Program-made: the position numbers and the translations under genes
Shown here: piece after piece, positions 6,145-8,992 of the stretch
How the letters are laid out: every line of letters starts with the position of its first letter
Position numbering within the stretch: the stretch's first letter is position 1
NCBI GenBank assembly: GCA_025464045.1
Contig: JAODBQ010000676.1
Span: forward strand, 1 to 8,992
Reading direction: 5' to 3'
Source: Ilumatobacteraceae bacterium
GTDB taxonomy: Bacteria > Actinomycetota > Acidimicrobiia > Acidimicrobiales > Ilumatobacteraceae
Length of the DNA stretch: 8,992 bases
The notes under the pieces: model-generated
Databases searched by the model: none
What the model saw: only the letters and a program-made list of their open reading frames with translations
What the model was told of the DNA's origin: nothing

Positions 6145-7866
6145 GTGAGCCCCGGTCCGGGTGCCGCCGACGAGGTGCTCGTCGCTCGCGTCGTGCCGGA
6201 CGTCACCGGGCTCGACAAGCACTTCGACTACCTCGTCCCGGAGGCGATGGCGGACGCCGTCCGACCTGGGTCACAGGTGCGCGTCCCGCTGCACGGCCGG
6301 CGGGTCGGGGGCTGGGTGATCGCGGTCGGTCCTCCGGACGGTTCCGTGGCACCGGACCGGCTGCTCCCCCTGGCGAAGTGGTCGGGGATCGGACCGGCGC
6401 CCGAGTTGGTCGAGCTGGCGCCGTGGGCGGCGACGCGCTGGGGCACCGATCGCCTGCGGCCGTTCCTCGTCGCAGCCAGTCCGCCGACGCTCGTGCGTGC
6501 CGTGCCGCCCCCGAACCGCACGGTGGACCCCGGCCCGACGACGTCCAGCGCGGTGCACCGCGTGCCACCGAACACCGACCCCTTGCCGCTCGTGCTCGGC
6601 GCAGCCGCGGGCGGGCCGTTGCTCGTGCTGCACCCGACCTTGGCGGCGGCACGCGCGCTCGCCAACCGGCTGCGCAGGACGGGGCTTGCGGTGGCGCTCG
6701 TGCCCGAGCAGTGGGCGCGAGCCGCCGGCGGAGTGGACGTCGTCGTCGGCACGCGCGCCGGCGTCTGGGCACCGTGCCCGGGGCTGGCGACGATCGTCGT
6801 GCTCGACGAGCACGACGAGTCGTTGCAGGAGGAGCGCACGCCGACCTGGCATGCACGCGACGTCGCCATCGAGCGCGCCCGACGCGCCGGCGCGGCCTGC
6901 GTGCTCGTCTCCCCGAGCCCCTCGGTGACAGCGCTCGAGTGGGCCGGCGACCGCTTCGTGCGTCCGTCGGTCGCGGAGGAGCGCGCCTCGTGGCCGCTCC
7001 TGGAGGTCGTCGACCGGACGCAGGAGGAGCCGTGGAAGCGTTCCCTCGTCACCTCCGAGCTGATCCGCCACCTGCGCGATCCGCAGCAGCGCGTGGTGTG
7101 CGTGCTCAACGTCGTCGGCCGAGCCCGCCTGCTCGCGTGTCGCGCGTGTCGCAACCTGCAGCGCTGCGAACGTTGCGACGCGGCCGTCCGCCAGGACGAC
7201 GCCGGGTCGTTCGTCTGCGCCCGCTGTGGCACCGTGCGTCCAGCGGTCTGCCAGCACTGCGGCTCGATGGCGATGGCCAACGTCCGCCCGGGTGTCAGCC
7301 GCATCCGCGAGGAGCTCGAGGCCGCTGCCGCGCGGCCGGTCGTCGCGGTGACGGGCGACTCCGACCACGTCGCACCTGCCGACGTCTACGTCGGCACGGA
7401 GGCGGTGCTCCACCGGGTGCGCAACACCGACGTCGTCGCCTTCCTCGACCTCGATGCGGAGCTGCTGGCGCCGCGCTACCGGGCGGCCGAACAGGCGATG
7501 GCGTTGCTCGTGCGGGCCGCGCGCCTCGTCGGGCCACGTGCCGCGGGTGGACGGCTGCTGGTGCAGACGTTCCTGCCGCACCACGAGGTGCTCGAAGCCG
7601 TCCTCCACGCCGACCCGACGCGCCTCGCGGTGGTCGAGACGGAGCGACGCCGGTTGCTGGGGCTGCCCCCGTTCCGTGCCCTCGCGGCCGTGCAGGGCAA
7701 CGGTGCCGACGAGCTCGCCGCGTCGACGGGACTCGAGCACACGACCGCCGGCACCGTCACCCTGGTGCGCGGCGACACCTGGCTCGAGCTCGGCGAACGC
7801 CTCGCCGCCGCCCCCCGCCCGCCCGGCTCACGCCTGCGCGTCGAAGTCGACCCGCCACGCCGCTGA
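6145..7866 (+). CDS. priA: Probable replication restart protein PriA, helicase motifs degenerate
   Basis: PriA recognises stalled forks and loads the primosome. Here the 573-residue protein is shorter than the 700-plus residues of E. coli PriA. The N-terminal 3' DNA-binding domain is recognisable: VARVVPDVTGLDKHFDYLVP (13-32) and PGSQVRVPLHGRRVGGWVI (41-59). The zinc-binding insertion is intact with eight cysteines, 332/335, 341/344, 358/361 and 369/372, in the canonical spacing. The Walker A motif is gone, since the expected GxTGSGKT position reads LGAAAGGPLL (151-160), and the DEEHD box is shortened to DEHD (221-224). Loss of helicase function is known for actinobacterial PriA, so this is a lineage trait rather than a pseudogene. 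The reading frame is uninterrupted. The GTG at 6145 has only a weak upstream purine stretch, and GTG 6175 is an alternative start. The gene is last in the plus-strand block and converges with the methyltransferase gene. Confidence 0.9.
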   Translation: MSPGPGAADEVLVARVVPDVTGLDKHFDYLVPEAMADAVRPGSQVRVPLHGRRVGGWVIAVGPPDGSVAPDRLLPLAKWSGIGPAPELVELAPWAATRWGTDRLRPFLVAASPPTLVRAVPPPNRTVDPGPTTSSAVHRVPPNTDPLPLVLGAAAGGPLLVLHPTLAAARALANRLRRTGLAVALVPEQWARAAGGVDVVVGTRAGVWAPCPGLATIVVLDEHDESLQEERTPTWHARDVAIERARRAGAACVLVSPSPSVTALEWAGDRFVRPSVAEERASWPLLEVVDRTQEEPWKRSLVTSELIRHLRDPQQRVVCVLNVVGRARLLACRACRNLQRCERCDAAVRQDDAGSFVCARCGTVRPAVCQHCGSMAMANVRPGVSRIREELEAAAARPVVAVTGDSDHVAPADVYVGTEAVLHRVRNTDVVAFLDLDAELLAPRYRAAEQAMALLVRAARLVGPRAAGGRLLVQTFLPHHEVLEAVLHADPTRLAVVETERRRLLGLPPFRALAAVQGNGADELAASTGLEHTTAGTVTLVRGDTWLELGERLAAAPRPPGSRLRVEVDPPRR

Positions 7867-7924
7867 TTCCCCCCGTCCCCGCCGCGGCCGGGCTCGACGA
7901 CCCCTCAACCCAATGGCGGTGGTC

Positions 7925-7994
7925 GTCCGAGTCGCGGCGTCGCCGTCCGAGTCGCACCGCCGTTGTCCGAGTCGCTGTACGTGGCGCGAGTCGC
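7925..7994 (+). repeat. Short tandem direct repeat, 20-bp period
   Basis: GTCCGAGTCGC occurs perfectly at 7925-7935, 7945-7955 and 7965-7975, exactly 20 bp apart. A fourth degenerate copy keeps CGAGTCGC at 7987-7994, 19 bp on. The bases between copies are not conserved. The core CGA-G-TCG is itself symmetrical. The array starts 58 bases after the priA stop in the gap of 288 bases (7867-8154) between convergent genes, in which I see no convincing coding sequence. Two inverted copies follow, described separately. Further CGAGTCG copies are at 8144-8150, 8210-8216 and 8254-8260, the last two inside the methyltransferase gene. Function is unknown: possible readings are a protein-binding array or a repeat-derived terminator. 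Confidence 0.85.
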
Positions 7995-8046
7995 TGCGTC
8001 GGGAGAACCAGAGCGAACGACTCGCGCCCTCGTCTGCGACTCGGAC
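7965..8046. terminator. Nested two-stem inverted repeat, candidate bidirectional terminator
   Basis: GTCCGAGTCGC (7965-7975) pairs perfectly with GCGACTCGGAC (8036-8046), and inside it GGCGCGAGTCG (7983-7993) pairs perfectly with CGACTCGCGCC (8018-8028). The two 11-bp stems are separated by a 7 by 7 internal loop and capped by a 24-base loop. It lies where transcripts of priA and the converging methyltransferase gene must end. There is no U tract on either side, so the terminator role is inferred from position and fold only. Confidence 0.5.
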
Positions 8047-8154
8047 CGACCCGGCGGGGGGAGCCGTCTGGAGGCAGAACGGTGGAGGCGCTCGAACGCG
8101 CGCAACCCCTCGGCCCTCGGCCAGCAGTTGTCGTGGCAGTGGCCGAGTCGGCGA

Positions 8155-8769
8155 TCACGCCGACGGGGCAGCGATGTGCAGGATGCGGTAGCCGGAGCTC
8201 GAGGCAGCCCGAGTCGTCGGGAGGTGCAGCTCGCCGGTCAACCAGCGCTGGAGCGAGTCGGCGCCGAGGTGCTTGTGGACGACGAGCACCGCTTCCCCGT
8301 CGCGGGTCAGGCGGGGGAGCCAGCGCCCCAGCAGCTCGTGCAGTGCGGGCTTGCCGATGCGGATCGGCGGGTTGCTCCAGATCGTCGCGAACCCTTCGTC
8401 GGCGGGGACGTCGTCCGGCGCGACGACGCGCACGTTGTCGAGCCCGTTCGCCGCGGCATTGTCCGCGCACAGGGCGCGGGCTCGGGCGTTGACGTCGATC
8501 GCCCAGACGGTCGCCGCGGGCGAGCGCTTGGCCATCGTCAACGCGATCGCGCCGGCGCCGCAGCCGATGTCGAGGAGCGATCCGGTGGCTGCCGGAGCCG
8601 GCGCGCGGAGCAGCAGCAGCTTCGTGCCGGCGTCGATGCGGTCGTGCCCGAACACCCCGCGATCCGTGGTCAACGTCAGCTGGAAGTCCGGCAACCACAG
8701 CTCGACGCCGACCGGCGCGGAGGCGACCGTCGGCTCCTCGTCGAAGTAGTGCGAATCGGCCCCAGGCAT
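8155..8769 (-). CDS. RsmC/YbxB-family class I SAM-dependent methyltransferase, probable 16S rRNA guanine-N2 methyltransferase
   Basis: The 204-residue protein resembles the single-domain members of the RsmC family, such as B. subtilis YbxB. RsmC methylates G1207 of 16S rRNA in E. coli. The N-terminal part has HYFDEEP (7-13) and TTDRGVFGHDRIDAGTKLLL (34-53), the usual entry to this family. Motif I for S-adenosylmethionine is LLDIGCGAG (65-73), Asp92 in WAIDVNARA is the likely ribose contact, and SNPPIRIGK (132-140) is the NPPx catalytic motif. GYRILHIA near the C-terminus is also typical. The ATG at 8767-8769 (minus strand) is chosen because the longer reading to 8937 adds a cysteine/arginine-rich stretch that only mirrors def. 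No strong ribosome binding site is seen: AAGG is 12 bases away. Its promoter must overlap the def 5' region. The true rRNA target is not proven by sequence. Confidence 0.87.
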   Translation of the reverse strand: MPGADSHYFDEEPTVASAPVGVELWLPDFQLTLTTDRGVFGHDRIDAGTKLLLLRAPAPAATGSLLDIGCGAGAIALTMAKRSPAATVWAIDVNARARALCADNAAANGLDNVRVVAPDDVPADEGFATIWSNPPIRIGKPALHELLGRWLPRLTRDGEAVLVVHKHLGADSLQRWLTGELHLPTTRAASSSGYRILHIAAPSA

Positions 8770-8777
8770 GGTGTCGG

Positions 8778-8790
8778 TAGCCTTGCAGCA
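8778..8790 (+). promoter_or_regulatory. Leaderless promoter of def (-10 TAGCCT)
   Basis: TAGCCT at 8778-8783 fits TANNNT and is followed after six bases by the ATG at 8790, where transcription would start. There is no Shine-Dalgarno sequence upstream of this ATG. The layout repeats that of mihF. The element lies in the 20-base gap between the divergent start codons of the methyltransferase gene and def. Confidence 0.6.
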
Positions 8791-8992
8791 TGAAGTATCA
8801 GATCCGCATGTTCGGCGATCCGGTCCTGAAGACCAAGGCTGCCGCCGTGAGCGAGATCGACGGCAAGGTGGCCAACCTGGTCGACGACATGTTCGACACC
8901 TTGTACAACAGCGACTCCGGGCTGGCGCTGGCAGCACCGCAGATCGGGGTGCAGAAGCAGATCATGGTGTGGGAGGTCGACGAGGCCGGCCC
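8790..8992 (+). CDS. def: Peptide deformylase, N-terminal part (3' end outside window)
   Basis: Peptide deformylase removes the formyl group from the N-terminal methionine of new proteins. Sixty-seven residues are visible out of roughly 160-200 usual for the family. The start MKYQIRMFGDPVLKTKAAAV (1-20) is the common deformylase opening (IRxxGDPVLRxxA). VDDMFDTLYNSDSGLALAAPQIGV (31-54) contains motif I. In that motif the conserved GxGxAAxQ reads GLALAAPQ (44-51), with Ala46 in place of the second glycine. The catalytic EGCLS and HExDH motifs would lie beyond the window, so activity cannot be judged. The gene is divergent from the methyltransferase gene and appears to have a leaderless promoter. 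def is often next to fmt in bacteria, and fmt may follow outside the window. Confidence 0.94.
   Translation, partial: MKYQIRMFGDPVLKTKAAAVSEIDGKVANLVDDMFDTLYNSDSGLALAAPQIGVQKQIMVWEVDEAG

Noticed and set aside
4350..6218. A 622-codon open frame on the minus strand opposite coaBC and metK
   Set aside because: It is the antisense shadow of two certain genes. GC-rich codon use leaves stops rare on the opposite strand. The product is compositionally biased and resembles no family.
6271..7740. Long minus-strand open frame opposite priA
   Set aside because: It has the biased His/Arg/Asp-rich composition typical of antisense readings in high-GC DNA, with no motif or plausible start context.
7963..7971. 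DnaA box (TTGTCC start)
   Set aside because: It reads TTGTCCGAG and departs from TTGTCCACA in the last three bases. It is a single site and forms part of the repeat.
7925..7994. CRISPR-like array
   Set aside because: Repeats are only 11 bp and spacers 9 bp, far below CRISPR sizes, and no cas genes are present.
8092..8106. LexA/SOS box half-site TCGAAC
   Set aside because: The second half needed (GTTCGA after four bases) is absent.
7913..8191. Possible small plus-strand gene starting ATG in the gap after priA
   Set aside because: The product is Ser/Arg-rich without motifs, has no ribosome binding site, is driven by the repeat sequence and overlaps the end of the methyltransferase gene.
6378..8492. 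A 704-codon plus-strand open frame overlapping priA and running to the methyltransferase gene
   Set aside because: It is an arginine-rich, low-complexity out-of-frame reading of priA, with no domain. It crosses the repeats and the antisense of another gene.

Overview
This window is about 9 kb of GC-rich, densely packed housekeeping DNA from an actinobacterium. The strongest phylum marker is an mIHF-type integration host factor gene. Supporting signs are many GTG starts, TAG-type -10 hexamers placed directly at leaderless start codons, and a PriA that has lost its helicase motifs. The gene order (carB, a pyr gene, mihF, gmk, rpoZ, coaBC, metK, priA) is the core cluster known from mycobacteria and relatives. 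The class 1B pyrD in place of pyrF, together with the general character of the proteins, suggests the class Acidimicrobiia (Ilumatobacter-like), but that class-level assignment is inference.

Layout: positions 1-1347 hold the 3' part of carB, followed by pyrD (1403-2326), which ends the pyrimidine block. A new transcription unit appears to begin at a leaderless promoter in front of mihF (2404-2715), which is followed one base later by gmk (2717-3307). rpoZ (3350-3649) has its own likely -10 element and a clear ribosome binding site. coaBC (3691-4944) overlaps metK (4941-6134) by four bases, and priA (6145-7866) follows ten bases after metK. All of these are on the plus strand. A minus-strand methyltransferase of the RsmC/YbxB family (8155-8769) converges on priA. 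It is divergent from the 5' end of a peptide deformylase gene, def (from 8790, cut by the window end), which has a second leaderless-type promoter.

Functionally the block joins nucleotide synthesis (CarB, PyrD, Gmk), transcription and nucleoid functions (omega subunit, mIHF), cofactor synthesis (CoaBC for coenzyme A, MetK for S-adenosylmethionine), replication restart (PriA), rRNA modification and N-terminal protein processing. This is an ordinary growth-linked set and I see no defence system, mobile element, CRISPR array, tRNA or rRNA.

The one piece of unexplained structure is the 288-base gap between the convergent genes priA and the methyltransferase. It holds three perfect 11-bp direct repeats at exactly 20-bp spacing, a degenerate fourth copy, and two inverted copies that can form a nested two-stem hairpin. 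The repeat core CGAGTCG recurs three more times around and inside the 3' end of the methyltransferase gene. Smaller points are an altered motif I in the deformylase, a missing cysteine in the CoaC domain, a class 1B PyrD with no visible PyrK, and a shortened nucleotide-binding loop in Gmk.
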